Of a stretch of 64,000 nucleotides of DNA, positions 1-9,260 are shown in pieces. The DNA is taken from the NCBI GenBank assembly GCA_965220285.1, contig OZ244818.1, positions 3,720,001 through 3,784,000 of the forward strand. The letters are read 5' to 3'. The notes beneath the pieces are model-generated. The model worked only from the letters and a program-made list of their open reading frames with translations. It was not told the origin of the DNA and made no database searches. The position numbers were made by a program, and so were the translations under genes. Origin of the DNA: Bin5 sp009843665 (lineage in GTDB: Bacteria > Chloroflexota > Anaerolineae > Caldilineales > Caldilineaceae). Positions within the stretch are counted from its first letter, which is position 1; the number at the start of each line of letters is the position of its first letter.

Positions 1-1
1 C

Positions 2-412
2 GAACTGCAAAGATTCACCATGCTGGTCGGCATTGCACTAAGCGACGTGCCCTCCGATTACGCCGGAAATCTGGGCGTCTGGCCCGGAACCCATCATCTC
101 TACGCACAATACTTTTGCCAGAACGGCCATGACATCCTTCTGCACCAGGGCGCAGAAGGCATGCCTCATATAGACTTGCCCAGCCCCCAAATGCTGACCG
201 CTCGCGCCGGCGACGCCTTTTTCGTGCATTACCAGATTGCCCACTGCGCCTCGCCTAATGTCTCACCCCACCCGCGCTATGCCATCTACTTTCGCCTGCG
301 ACACGTCAACCTCCAGGACCAACTCTACGAGGCCCTGACCGACATCTGGCGCGAATGGGATGGCATGCGCGAAATCGTCGCTCAGCACGGAGAACCTGTT
401 ACGACTTCCTAA
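2..412 (+). CDS. Phytanoyl-CoA dioxygenase (PhyH) family protein, 3' part
   Basis: This is the C-terminal part of an Fe(II)/2-oxoglutarate dioxygenase of the PhyH family; the frame is open to the left window edge, so the true start lies outside. Visible family features are the PGTHH turn (typical PGSH) and the late block GDAFFVHYQIAHC followed by SPNVSPHPRYAIYFR, which should carry the distal metal-binding His and the Arg that holds 2-oxoglutarate. The proximal HxD pair would lie upstream and cannot be seen. PhyH enzymes hydroxylate many small substrates, so the substrate is unknown. It ends one base before the convergent HD-domain gene. Confidence 0.85.
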   Translation, partial: ELQRFTMLVGIALSDVPSDYAGNLGVWPGTHHLYAQYFCQNGHDILLHQGAEGMPHIDLPSPQMLTARAGDAFFVHYQIAHCASPNVSPHPRYAIYFRLRHVNLQDQLYEALTDIWREWDGMREIVAQHGEPVTTS

Positions 413-413
413 C

Positions 414-1004
414 TTACTCGTCCTCCATCTCCAGCTGTCCCGCCCTTTCCATCGCCGCCCAATAGGCGTGGTCCGCGCTGTTGACTAGTGTATTTTCCAG
501 GCTGCGCTTGATCAACTCCCCCTCGGCCGAATGCGCGCCTGCCGTATGCGCCACCGCCTCCGGCAGCCCCACCGTCAACGCCACGTGCACCCCGTAGACC
601 GAATGCCGGATCGACGGAAACCCCGCCGCGCCCACGTCGTTCTGCCAGCGCGCCTGGTTCCGCGGGCTGAACTCAAACGGCTTGCCCACATCATGGCACA
701 GCGCACACGCCCACAGCAGGTCCCTGTCGATCCCGATATCCCCATGCACCGCTTCCAGACCGTCGGCAAGCCCCTGGGCCATGCGCGCGACTCCGCGCAA
801 ATGCTCCGCCTGCGTGCCGTCCTTCAGCGCCGGCGAGTCCGGCACACCCGACCCGCGGATCTGGTCGATGCGCGTAAACTCCGACTCTGACAGCGCAAAG
901 GCCCATGCCTCAATCACCTGCCCCCGCAGCTCCTCATCCTTGATCTCATTGACCTCCGGCAGGCTCTCACTCACGCCCCGGCGCAGTTCGTCCATCGATG
1001 CCAT
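414..1004 (-). CDS. HD-domain metal-dependent phosphohydrolase-like protein
   Basis: A 196-residue soluble protein. The HD signature is seen as H68 (AEHLRG), H104-D105 in the CHDVGKP motif, His residues at 134/140 and 153/158, and D178 (SADHAYW), in the order expected for HD hydrolases that bind one or two divalent metals. HD proteins hydrolyse phosphoester bonds of nucleotides or signalling molecules; the substrate here is not evident. The ATG at 1004 follows a purine-rich GGAGAG. It is transcribed in the same direction as the LarA-domain gene upstream, about 48 bp away, so the two may be co-transcribed. Confidence 0.8.
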   Translation of the reverse strand: MASMDELRRGVSESLPEVNEIKDEELRGQVIEAWAFALSESEFTRIDQIRGSGVPDSPALKDGTQAEHLRGVARMAQGLADGLEAVHGDIGIDRDLLWACALCHDVGKPFEFSPRNQARWQNDVGAAGFPSIRHSVYGVHVALTVGLPEAVAHTAGAHSAEGELIKRSLENTLVNSADHAYWAAMERAGQLEMEDE

Positions 1005-1052
1005 GCGTCTCTCTCCTCTCTTATGCGCAAAACGTTGGGCTGCCTGGCAACA

Positions 1053-2381
1053 TTAAGCTCCCACAGCAACAGGTTCTTCCCTCGCCAGAACCTGTGTCGA
1101 GGCGTTGGGAAATATGGCAACCGTGGCGTCCGCGGGCAGCCTGGCCGCCAGCTGGTCGATAAGCGTCTGCCAGTCCCGGTAGAGGAGGTCGCCGCCGTGC
1201 TTAACCGCAAACTCCGCCGCCTGAAAATGTTCGGAAACGATGAGCAGGTTTTCTCGCCCATTGACCACCGCCTGCGGATCCGGGGTAGCATCGGCCGCAG
1301 CTCTGCGCTTCAGGTACTGCTCCCAGGGCAGCTGCTGATGCAGACCATGATAGGAGATTCCGTCGCAAGCCGCGTTAAGAACGACCTTATACGGCTCCCG
1401 CTCAAAATACGGCAGCGGCCACAGCGCCTTCGACCCCTGGACCGGATCCGCATCCAGTGGATACCCGTTGCAGACCACAACGTCCGCCTCCTGACGCAGC
1501 CGGTTTGGAATCGTCGTACCGTAAGTCCTCTGCGCAAAACGTGCCCCCGCGCGATGCGCCTCAACGAAGTCGCCGACAAAAAGACCGGCAATCTGCCTGC
1601 GGCTGGTGATGACGCTGTTAACCACCATGTCCAGCCCAATTTTTCCCGCCACCTCCTCAGCCACGTCGCGCAGATCCCGCACACCGCCGTCGATGAGCGT
1701 CACCTTCCCTAGATCGCCCTCAGCCGGCTTCCGCCGCTCGATATTGCCCTGTCCCCGCGTAGGCGAAAATCCATGGAAATGAAAAATGGTGGCAAAACCC
1801 GCCACGCCCGGAACGATCAGCTTGGCGCCGCCCCCAAACCCGGCCGAGCCGTGCGGAAAGATACCCCCCACACAGATCTTGAACTCGGCTTCAGCCACAA
1901 TGCGATTGATATAGATCGGCGTCCCGTCCTCCAGACTGCCATAGGCGACCAAGTCCCCCGCCATGAAGTCATGCGAAGTCGTCCCGTAGGACGCCGCCAC
2001 CTCCGCGCCAACCTTCTTCACCATCTCCTCGCCCGTCAGCGGCCGGTGCGTGCCGCCGCCGACCACAATCACCGTCTCGCCCTTGGGAACGCCAGCCTCA
2101 ACCAGCTCCTCAAGCACGTACGGCAGCATCTCCGCCGCCGGCGTAGGCCGGCTCAAGTCATCGACAATGATCGCAGCACTCGCCCTCCCTTTGGCTGCTT
2201 CACGAATACGCGCCGTTCCAATCGGACTGTCAAACGCCGCCGCAACCTGCGCCGAACTGAGCGCGGGAGCATCCACGCTTCCGCAGACATGAAGTTCCCA
2301 GCCGGCCGGAAAAGTAAGCGTGCGATCTACATCCCCAAACCAGGAGCGGGAGGGGACAGTTAAGGTTTGCGGGCTGTTCAT
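1053..2381 (-). CDS. LarA/DUF2088-domain protein (lactate racemase-like)
   Basis: A 442-residue protein matching the nickel-pincer-dependent lactate racemase fold. Key residues can be placed: DDLSRPT (74-80), H112 in GTHRP, H177 and K187 in the block FPHGSAGFGGGAKLIVPG, and H203, which correspond to the pincer-cofactor Lys and the catalytic/metal His residues of LarA. The cofactor-making genes larB, larC and larE are not in the window, so the cofactor would have to be supplied from elsewhere. LarA homologues epimerise various 2-hydroxy acids, so lactate is not certain as substrate. ATG 2381 has an AAGGAAG ribosome-binding site. Confidence 0.85.
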   Translation of the reverse strand: MNSPQTLTVPSRSWFGDVDRTLTFPAGWELHVCGSVDAPALSSAQVAAAFDSPIGTARIREAAKGRASAAIIVDDLSRPTPAAEMLPYVLEELVEAGVPKGETVIVVGGGTHRPLTGEEMVKKVGAEVAASYGTTSHDFMAGDLVAYGSLEDGTPIYINRIVAEAEFKICVGGIFPHGSAGFGGGAKLIVPGVAGFATIFHFHGFSPTRGQGNIERRKPAEGDLGKVTLIDGGVRDLRDVAEEVAGKIGLDMVVNSVITSRRQIAGLFVGDFVEAHRAGARFAQRTYGTTIPNRLRQEADVVVCNGYPLDADPVQGSKALWPLPYFEREPYKVVLNAACDGISYHGLHQQLPWEQYLKRRAAADATPDPQAVVNGRENLLIVSEHFQAAEFAVKHGGDLLYRDWQTLIDQLAARLPADATVAIFPNASTQVLAREEPVAVGA

Positions 2382-2463
2382 GGTTTCTTCCTTCGGTTGT
2401 TATGGATGGATTTTGCGATACGGGTTGAGCTATGAGGGGATGAGGTGGCTCTGATGGTCACGG

Positions 2464-3607
2464 CTACCATCGATTTCCCCCCAGTTGGCCGCTACGCCAC
2501 AGATCTCCCAAGAAATACTTTTCAAGCCAAATGCGCAACTCTGCCTGATCCAGTCGGCGTACAGTTGTCGAGTTGCTCTCCTTCTCATACACGAACACGG
2601 TTTCCGGGACATGTGAAAGCGCATCAACGAGAATATCGGAGTGGGTAGTCACGATGATCTGCGTTCGCTCAGACGCCTCGATCAGCATCTCAGCGACAAC
2701 TGGCAAAATGTCGGGATGCAGTTCAGTCTCTGGCTCCTCAAAACATATGAGCGGTGGAGGGGAAGGATGGCAGAGTGTGGTGGCAAGACAAAGAAAGTGC
2801 AGCATTCCGTCAGACAATCGCGAAGCCGGGATCCAGCCACTCAGATCCCTTTCCCGCAGGAAAACTTGCACAGTACCGCCTTCCACCGAGACGGAGAAGT
2901 CCTTATACTGCTCATAGAACCTTGCAAGATGCGCGTCTAAGTTGCCCTTTGTGTCCCCTGTCCTTTCGAGTAAATTGAGTACAAGACCAAGGTTACTTGC
3001 ATCTTCAGCAAGGAAGTCGTTGGGCAGTTCAACCGGCTGCGGACGGCGCAGAATAGAACTGCGACTTCGGTTCCAGCTTCGAAAACGCTTGAGCTTCCTG
3101 TATTGGTCGCTCAGAGCTGTGAATTCCGGATAATGACTCGGGTCCCGCAACTGAGAAAGGACGGATTGATTCGGCGTAAGATTATCGCCGCGAAAGAGTT
3201 GCGCTCCATTCGTATTCCCTGTGGCTTTTTTGAGTTCGTCAGCTTCATATTCAATCTGCTCCTCGACCAGTTCAAAACACTGTCCAACCGATTTGAAGGA
3301 GATACTGTGGCGAATAGGCGCCTTGTGGCCGCGGAGACAAATTGTCGCGCAAAGCGCTGCAACGAATCGGGGATCAACTCCCTTCCACAGCCATTCCTCC
3401 GTACCCCCTCCCTCACGAATTGGCGCAACCAAGTCGGTAGCCGAAGCTCTCAGAAGATTGATAGCCTCTATGACATTCGACTTCCCCGACCCGTTCGGCC
3501 CAATCAGCACATTCAACGGCCCAAATTCAATCGGGCTCAGATTCCGGCCCGAATGACAACAGATTTCGCAACTGCAGCGTCCGGATAAACCTCGTATCTC
3601 CCTTCAT
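2464..3607 (-). CDS. AAA ATPase (SMC/RecF-like, AAA_21), frameshifted near its N-terminus
   Basis: Family members begin with a short lead (FIRTLxLRNLLSFGPES) running into the Walker A loop. Here the lead is encoded from ATG 3607 (GGAG ribosome-binding site), but a run of three C on the coding strand (3533-3535) puts it out of frame and it stops just after. The long frame, from about 3532 down to 2464, carries Walker A GPNGSGKS, signature SDGML, Walker B ICFEEPE, the switch His in TTHSD and the conserved end GQLGGNRW. Deleting one base restores a single 380-residue protein. Either a real inactivating indel or a sequencing error. Such ATPases are often linked to defence or DNA repair, but no partner gene is seen. 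Confidence 0.75.
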
Positions 3608-4119
3608 TGCACTCCATTCTCCCAGTCAATTTCGTTTCGCATGACCCCAAACATTCTAACACAACCCCTGCCCCCGCACCTGCCCGAAAACTACCCCTCA
3701 CCCGGTGTGCCGTCATCTGTCATCAGATGCAATTCAACAATGTGCAGAGTTGGTTGGCACTATGAGAATGACGCCTACCGTCAGAATTGCCCCATTTTTT
3801 GACAGCACCCCTATCTCTGCTTATACTCACACAGACTGACGAGGCGACGGCTCCCTCTGATTCGCCTAATATCGCATCCAGCTTGTACTTCGCGCCGAAC
3901 AATCGTCCCCATTTTGCCCTTCAACTCCTGAACAGGGGCAAGCTGGGCAGCCTAGCCGCAGTTCCCGAAAAGTCGTCCGCTCGTCCCTATGGTCGGTCCT
4001 GCCTGCCATCCTGTCCCGTTCGAAGTGGATGCGTCGACTGCCATCATGTTCAACCCTGTCGGCCTCAGGTCGACAAATGTCAAACTATCGCTTTCACCAT
4101 TCCAAGGAGGCCATCCCCA
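3608..4119 (+). other. Intergenic region with promoter
   Basis: Divergent region between the AAA ATPase and the peptide-binding protein gene. An open frame runs through part of it into the downstream gene, but it lacks a ribosome-binding site and protein-like composition, so it is taken as untranslated. It holds the promoter listed separately; no other feature was seen. Confidence 0.5.
3799..3827 (+). promoter_or_regulatory. Sigma70-type promoter for the peptide importer operon
   Basis: TTGACA (3799-3804), 17-bp spacer, TATACT (3822-3827). This is a near-consensus housekeeping promoter. It lies about 290 bp upstream of the binding-protein start at 4120, so the transcript would have a long leader. 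Confidence 0.6.
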
Positions 4120-5769
4120 ATGAAGCAACAAAGAACCTTTACCAGACGTGACTTCCTGCGCTATTCCGCCATGAGCGGTTCGGCAGCACTGCTCGTAGCC
4201 TGCGCGCCCGCGGCCCCCGCCGCGGACAGTGAAGCCGCCCCCGCCGCCGCGGCTGACGAAGCCCCTGCCGCCGAAATGAGCGGCCCCAAACAGGGCGGCA
4301 CCATGACCTGGGTGGGCCACCAGGAAGTAGCCGGCCTCAGCCCAGCTTTCATGGGCCCCACAGTCCACTGGGTGATGATCATCAACATCCATAACCCGCT
4401 GGTGACCATCAACGAATTCAACGAACAGGAACTCGTGCTGGCGAAGTCGGTAGACGTGTCCGATGACGGGCTCACCTACACCTTCCAATTGCACGAAGGC
4501 GTCATGTTCCACGACGGCTCCGAACTGACCGCCGACGATGTCGTCTACACCTACGACTACTACCGCAACCCTGACAACGGCGCACCCATCGTAGGCTCCT
4601 TTACCGGCATTGCCTCGGTCGAAGCGCCCGACAAGTACACCGTCCAGGTCAACATGGAGAACGTCAACGCCGCCTCGCTGGCCTCCTGGGCCACCGTCCC
4701 CATCGTCCATTCCGCCTATCACGCCGAAGTCGGCGAGGAGACCTATAGCACCTCGCCGATCGGGACCGGCCCGTATAAGCTGCGCGAATGGCGCCCGGCC
4801 GAATTCACCGAACTCGAAGCCTTTGACGATCACTTCCGCGGCCGGCCCAATATCGACGTCCTCCGCGAAGACATCGTGCCCGAACCCTCCGTGCGCATGA
4901 TCGCCCTCCAGACCGGTGAAGCCGACTCCGCCGTCTGGCCGCTCCTCGTCGAAGACAGCATCTTCCTCGAAGACGACCCGGGCTACGTCAACTTCCGCAC
5001 CCTCGCCAACTCAATCAAGCACTTCCCGCTCAACAACAGCATCCCGCAGCTTGCCGAGAAAGAGGTGCGCCAGGCCCTGATGCACGCCCTCGACCGCCAG
5101 CGCATCATCGACGAACTCTGGAACGGCGCCGCCCAGGTCTCCCACTCAAACCTGACGCCCGCCAGTCCCTATCACCACACTGGGCTCAAGCAATACGACT
5201 TCGACCCGCAGGAAGCCATGGCCCTGCTCGACGGCGCCGGCTGGGCTGCCGGCGGCGACGGCATCCGCGCAAAGGATGGCCAGAGCCTTTCCTTTACCAT
5301 TACCACCATCACCGGCGACCAGGCCCGCCGCCCCATTGCCGAGCTGGCGCAACTCATGTTCGCCGACGTTGGCGTCGACGTGCAGCTGGAAGAGGCGCCG
5401 GTAGCCACCATTCTCCAAGGTATGCGCGAAGGCACCATGGATGCCTCCCTCTACAACTGGACATACGGCAGCGCAGTCGAGCCCGACCCGTTCAGCACGC
5501 TGCACTCAACCGGCGGCAACAACTTCGCCCAGTTCAACAACGCCCGCATGGACCAACTCATCGAAGAGGGGCTGCAGGTCGTCTCCTATGCGGAACGCGA
5601 GCCCTACTACCACGAGATCCAGGAGATCTTCGTCGAAGAGCAGCCTGTCCTCAACCTGCAGTTCGACGAGTGGATGAACGTATTCAACGCCCGCATCAAG
5701 GGCCTGCCCGAAGGCCCCAAGAACAGCTCGCTCTACCAGCAAGCCTACAAATGGTGGATCGAGGAATAA
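4120..5769 (+). CDS. ABC transporter substrate-binding protein, family 5 (peptide/nickel type)
   Basis: A 549-residue exported lipoprotein that captures oligopeptides or similar solutes for an ABC importer. The start at 4120 is chosen because AAGGAGG precedes it and it opens a Tat signal (TRRDFLRYSAMSG) followed by a lipobox ending LLVAC; the Ala/Pro-rich stretch behind the Cys is a surface linker. The rest has family-5 character (ELVLAKSVDVSDDGLTYTF; FHDGSELTADDVVYTYDYY). The frame extends far upstream without a start signal. Two permease genes follow. It resembles the binding protein at 60270-61898, so the genome uses paralogous importers. Confidence 0.92.
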   Translation: MKQQRTFTRRDFLRYSAMSGSAALLVACAPAAPAADSEAAPAAAADEAPAAEMSGPKQGGTMTWVGHQEVAGLSPAFMGPTVHWVMIINIHNPLVTINEFNEQELVLAKSVDVSDDGLTYTFQLHEGVMFHDGSELTADDVVYTYDYYRNPDNGAPIVGSFTGIASVEAPDKYTVQVNMENVNAASLASWATVPIVHSAYHAEVGEETYSTSPIGTGPYKLREWRPAEFTELEAFDDHFRGRPNIDVLREDIVPEPSVRMIALQTGEADSAVWPLLVEDSIFLEDDPGYVNFRTLANSIKHFPLNNSIPQLAEKEVRQALMHALDRQRIIDELWNGAAQVSHSNLTPASPYHHTGLKQYDFDPQEAMALLDGAGWAAGGDGIRAKDGQSLSFTITTITGDQARRPIAELAQLMFADVGVDVQLEEAPVATILQGMREGTMDASLYNWTYGSAVEPDPFSTLHSTGGNNFAQFNNARMDQLIEEGLQVVSYAEREPYYHEIQEIFVEEQPVLNLQFDEWMNVFNARIKGLPEGPKNSSLYQQAYKWWIEE

Positions 5770-5850
5770 TACCCACTGGGCCGGTGACTCGCTCAATGTC
5801 GAGTCGCCGGCCTCGGACCACTAACCACTGAAGTTCGACCTTCGCCCTCC

Positions 5851-6813
5851 ATGCTTACCTACATCGCCCGCCGCATCCTGCAAGGCGTTGTCGTGATCGT
5901 CCTGATCAGCGTCGGCACCTTTGTCGTTATTCGATTGATGCCGGGCGACCCGACCTACCTGCTGCTGGGCGAAGGGGAAATCCGCATCAGTGAAGAACAA
6001 ATGGAGGCGATCCGCGCCCGCTGGGGGTTGGATCGCCCCCAGCATGAACAGTTCTTCATCTGGGCGTGGAACCTCCTGCGCGGAGATTTCGGCGACTCTC
6101 TGATCCGCAAGGGAATACCCGTGCGGCAGATGATCTTCGAGGCTATTCCGGTAACCGCGATCCTGAATGTCACCTCTCTGGCGCTTGCCCTGTTGGTTGC
6201 CATTCCGGCCGGCATCATCGCCGGCGTCCGCCGCAACTCCTCCTTCGACTACAGCACAGCCGTCGGCTCGACTCTGGGCGTTGCCCTGCCCAACTTCTGG
6301 CTCGCCCTCATGCTCATCGTACTCTTCGCCCTCTATGTGCCGCGTTGGTTCGGCGACCTGCCCCTGATCGGCCGCATTCCACCCTTCGGGCTGAAGTCGT
6401 GGCAGGGCTACATCCTTCCTGTTCTGGTGCTGACCACCGAACAAATGGCCGTCCTCACGCGCGTCATGCGCGCCTCGACCCTGGAAGTCCTTACCCAGGA
6501 CTACGTGCGCACAGCCTACGCCAAAGGGCTGCCGAACATGATCGTGCTCGTCCGCCACGCAGTCCGCAACGCGCTGCTCCCGGTCGTAACGGTCATCGGT
6601 TTCCGTATCGCCTTCATTCTCAGTGGCACCATCGTCGTCGAAACCGTCTTCGCCATACCAGGCATCGGCCGCCTTTTCACCGATTCGATATTTCGTCTCG
6701 ACTACCAGGTCGTTCAATCCCTGGTCGTCGTGCTGGCCGTGCTCGTCGTCGTCGTCAACCTGCTCACAGACCTCACCTACGCCATCATCGATCCGCGTAT
6801 TCGTATCAACTAG
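5851..6813 (+). CDS. ABC transporter permease, DppB/OppB type
   Basis: A 320-residue inner-membrane permease, one half of the channel of a peptide-type importer. It opens with the family N-terminus MLTYIARRILQGVVVIVLIS, a first membrane helix, then GDFGDS and about five further helices. The cytoplasmic coupling (EAA) loop is visible around TQDYVRTAYAKGLPNMIVLVR. It follows the binding-protein gene by 81 bp and is probably co-transcribed with it. Its usual partner, the DppC-type gene, would normally follow within a few bases but is here displaced by 1.3 kb. Confidence 0.93.
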   Translation: MLTYIARRILQGVVVIVLISVGTFVVIRLMPGDPTYLLLGEGEIRISEEQMEAIRARWGLDRPQHEQFFIWAWNLLRGDFGDSLIRKGIPVRQMIFEAIPVTAILNVTSLALALLVAIPAGIIAGVRRNSSFDYSTAVGSTLGVALPNFWLALMLIVLFALYVPRWFGDLPLIGRIPPFGLKSWQGYILPVLVLTTEQMAVLTRVMRASTLEVLTQDYVRTAYAKGLPNMIVLVRHAVRNALLPVVTVIGFRIAFILSGTIVVETVFAIPGIGRLFTDSIFRLDYQVVQSLVVVLAVLVVVVNLLTDLTYAIIDPRIRIN

Positions 6814-6942
6814 CTTGATCCTACTCTCCCTTAGCAAGGGCTTAGTCGATTCCCAACGGCTGCTGGAACCATCATTGTCGGCGGAAGATAAGTTTCCAAT
6901 TCTATGGTCTGTAGAGCTTGATTCTCCAGAGGAGGCAAAGAA

Positions 6943-7578
6943 ATGGCTGAATCACTTCCTGGACTCCTCTGCCTAGGCATCATTTTGGCGCTCGTTTTTT
7001 TTGCGTGGAAGAACCACTCTGCTAAAGAAAAAGAACGGAAGGAACGGTTCCAGTATCAGCAGGCAATATTTGAAACATGGGCAGCTGAGCGTTTTGGTCC
7101 AAGTGAAGTTAGTGAGGCTGCAAGATTGAGACCTCCTAATCCCTATGAATGGGGATTGAATGCAGATGAACGGACCCGCCGGAAAGAAATAGTGAGAAGC
7201 ATGCCCCCAAAATGGGCGGAGGAGTTTATCAGACAAGATGTAACAAATCGTAGACGGCAAGCCGAGCAGTTCGAGTCGTGGGGGAAAGAGAGATTCGGCG
7301 ACTCTTGGTCAGAGACCCGTGACCGACTTTGTCGTCTGGTCAGCGCAAACCGAACGCCATCCATCGACAAACTGGCAGACAGCGAAATTGAAACTTTGAA
7401 CAGCTATCTCCTGACGGAAACACTAGGAGGGGTTAACCCATCAGGCGCCGCTACCCCTGTTAAGCCGGAGGAAACTTCGCAGCCAGTGAGGTGGACAAAA
7501 CAGAACTGCGGGAACTGTGGCGCCCCCTTGCTGAAAGGGCAGTGCATCTACTGCAGCACCGCCTATGCACCTGAATGA
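6943..7578 (+). CDS. Unknown membrane-anchored protein with C-terminal zinc ribbon
   Basis: Not recognised. A 211-residue protein with one N-terminal membrane helix (about residues 6-22, LPGLLCLGIILALVFFAW) followed by a charged helical stretch and a hydrophilic middle. The C-terminal CGNCGAPLLKGQCIYC is a CxxC-CxxC zinc ribbon of the kind found in membrane-associated regulatory or housekeeping proteins. The start follows AGAGGAGG. Base composition is visibly less GC-rich and the codon choice less biased than in the flanking permease genes, which suggests it arrived separately. It sits inside a peptide-importer operon with no obvious functional tie. Confidence 0.7.
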   Translation: MAESLPGLLCLGIILALVFFAWKNHSAKEKERKERFQYQQAIFETWAAERFGPSEVSEAARLRPPNPYEWGLNADERTRRKEIVRSMPPKWAEEFIRQDVTNRRRQAEQFESWGKERFGDSWSETRDRLCRLVSANRTPSIDKLADSEIETLNSYLLTETLGGVNPSGAATPVKPEETSQPVRWTKQNCGNCGAPLLKGQCIYCSTAYAPE

Positions 7579-7823
7579 CCAGTTAAGCCGGTTGAGGGAT
7601 CTATTGCGAATTCGAACGGCAAGGTCTATAGTCATGGCGTCACACCACGTTTGCATTGGCCTGAAACCCGCCGTCGATGCTGGTCAAGAAAGTTGAAGAC
7701 GAGTGCTTGCCGGAACGAAGTAGACTGTATGGGAGACGTAACCACGCCCAAGTCCAGGAGTTAGTCGAAAGCCTTCCTGAGACAGAATAGTCGCTCGCCT
7801 TTCACGTCTTGCAGGACCTTGCT
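7579..7823 (+). other. Gap inside the accessory insert
   Basis: About 245 bp without a confident gene. A 37-codon frame from ATG 7677 to the stop at 7790 (ending ELVESLPETE) has protein-like, charged composition but no ribosome-binding site; it could be a remnant of a small regulator or antitoxin. Confidence 0.25.
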
Positions 7824-8042
7824 ATGAAAGACGCAGAGGTCGTTTCTCCAAATGAACTTTCGCGCCTTGCCCGAATGGCGCTTGGAGACAGTTCTCTTGA
7901 CGAACTCCGCCAGCTTCTGGCTCTACAGGCTGAACGAATGAAGGAGCACTACGAACTGACGGAGGAAGAACGCGCCGATTTGCAAGCGGGAGACTTTAGT
8001 CACCGAGAGGTCGATCAGGCGTTGCAAATGGATGGCTCTTAA
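7824..8042 (+). CDS. Small unknown helical protein
   Basis: A 72-residue acidic protein, not recognised. It contains predicted helices around SPNELSRLARMALGDSSLDELRQLLALQAERMKEH and a Glu-rich C-terminal half. ATG 7824 is preferred over an in-frame TTG 15 bp upstream; a weak AGGA lies 9 bp before it. It is the last gene of the insert between the two permease genes. Size and charge would fit an antitoxin or small regulator, but nothing specific supports that. Confidence 0.45.
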   Translation: MKDAEVVSPNELSRLARMALGDSSLDELRQLLALQAERMKEHYELTEEERADLQAGDFSHREVDQALQMDGS

Positions 8043-8130
8043 CTCGTGCGCTACCGGAGCGCTTCCTGAACATGCCATTACAGAGTTAGATCTACACGTC
8101 TATCGCACCGCTATATCTTTGGGTTAAACT

Positions 8131-9030
8131 GTGTCGAATTCGACTACCTCGGCTGCCAGCGCCCAACTCATCTCTGAAACGGCCCACCGCTCCGAATGGA
8201 GTCAGGCCTGGCGGCGCTTCTGCGCCAATCGTATTGCCCTCGGTGGCTTGGTTGTGATCATCCTCTTGGCGCTGATGGCGATCTTTGCTCCCTTCATTTC
8301 GCCCTACGACCCCATCGACGAAATCTTTCGCGGCATGCGCGGCGGCAGTCCTACCCTAGCCCATCCCTTCGGCTACGACCATCTGGGACGCGACCTCCTC
8401 AGCCGCGTAATCTTCGGTACCCGCGTCGCCTTGCTCGTAGGCCTGCTGGCAACCGGCATCGCAGTTACCCTGGGCGTAGTCATTGGCGCAGTGGCCGGTT
8501 ACCTCGGCAGTTGGGAGGATACACTGATCTCAAGGGTAATCGATACCCTGATGGCCTTCCCCATCATCGCCCTTCTGGTTGTGCTCGCGGCAGTTCTGGG
8601 GCCGAGCCTCGTTACCACCGTCGTCGTGATCGGCGTCACCGGTTGGGCCCGCTTCGCCCGTGTCGTACGCGCAGACATAATGTCCCTGAAGGCGACCGAC
8701 TTCGTCACCGCTGCCCGCGCCGTCGGCGTGCGCGACTGGCGCATCATCTGGCGCCATCTTCTCCCCAACGTCATGGGCCCGATCATCGTTTTGGCAACCC
8801 TCGGCATCGGGGGCATTATAATTCTCGAATCCGCGCTCTCCTTCCTCGGCCTGGGCATCCGCCCGCCCAACCCCTCATGGGGCGGTACTTTGGCCGATGG
8901 AAGAGCCTTCATTCTGCGATTCCCCCATATTGCCTTCTTTCCCGGTCTCATGATCGTGATCACAGTGCTGGCCTTCAACTTCCTGGGCGACGGCCTGCGC
9001 GATGCTCTCGATCCAAGGGAACGGGATTAG
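8131..9030 (+). CDS. ABC transporter permease, DppC/OppC type
   Basis: A 299-residue inner-membrane permease, the second channel subunit of the peptide-type importer begun at 4120. It starts at GTG 8131 and has a cytoplasmic N-terminus (SEWSQAWRRFCANRIALGG) typical of DppC, the motif HPFGYDHLGRDLLSRVIFGTR, and a coupling loop near ATDFVTAARAVGVRDWRIIWRHLLPN. The C-terminal SFLGLGIRPPNPSWG is also family-specific. No ATPase gene follows; the ATPase pair at 26599-28700 is the closest candidate to energise it. Confidence 0.93.
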   Translation: MSNSTTSAASAQLISETAHRSEWSQAWRRFCANRIALGGLVVIILLALMAIFAPFISPYDPIDEIFRGMRGGSPTLAHPFGYDHLGRDLLSRVIFGTRVALLVGLLATGIAVTLGVVIGAVAGYLGSWEDTLISRVIDTLMAFPIIALLVVLAAVLGPSLVTTVVVIGVTGWARFARVVRADIMSLKATDFVTAARAVGVRDWRIIWRHLLPNVMGPIIVLATLGIGGIIILESALSFLGLGIRPPNPSWGGTLADGRAFILRFPHIAFFPGLMIVITVLAFNFLGDGLRDALDPRERD

Positions 9031-9047
9031 CACTAGAGGTTTGTGCC

Positions 9048-9260
9048 ATGGCATCTGAACGCTGGGTTATTCCTGGAATCGTAAAAGACGGTGTGGCCGT
9101 ACCACGGCAAAATATGTCACTGCCCGAAGGTATTCCAGTAGAGATACATATCAGACAGGTGGATCTGACGCCGGAGCTTGAGTCCGAACTGGAGCAATGG
9201 GACAAAGCCAGCGCTGAAGCGTGGGCGATGATCGATGAATGGGAGACGGAGTCGCCGTGA
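9048..9260 (+). CDS. Small antitoxin-like protein
   Basis: A 70-residue protein that begins with a short beta-rich segment (WVIPGIVKDGVAVPRQNMSLPEGIPVEIHI), like the AbrB/AF2212-type N-terminal DNA-binding strands of VapB-like antitoxins, followed by an acidic C-terminal helix (ELESELEQWDKASAEAWAMIDEW) of the sort that wraps a toxin. The stop codon overlaps the GTG of a following tiny frame, which is the arrangement of antitoxin-toxin pairs. Family assignment is an inference from size and pattern. It follows the DppC-type gene by 17 bp. Confidence 0.5.
   Translation: MASERWVIPGIVKDGVAVPRQNMSLPEGIPVEIHIRQVDLTPELESELEQWDKASAEAWAMIDEWETESP

Noticed and set aside
3787..4119. In-frame N-terminal extension of the peptide-binding protein
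   Set aside because: No start signal, non-protein-like composition, overlaps the promoter; the Tat signal peptide starts exactly at 4120 behind AAGGAGG.
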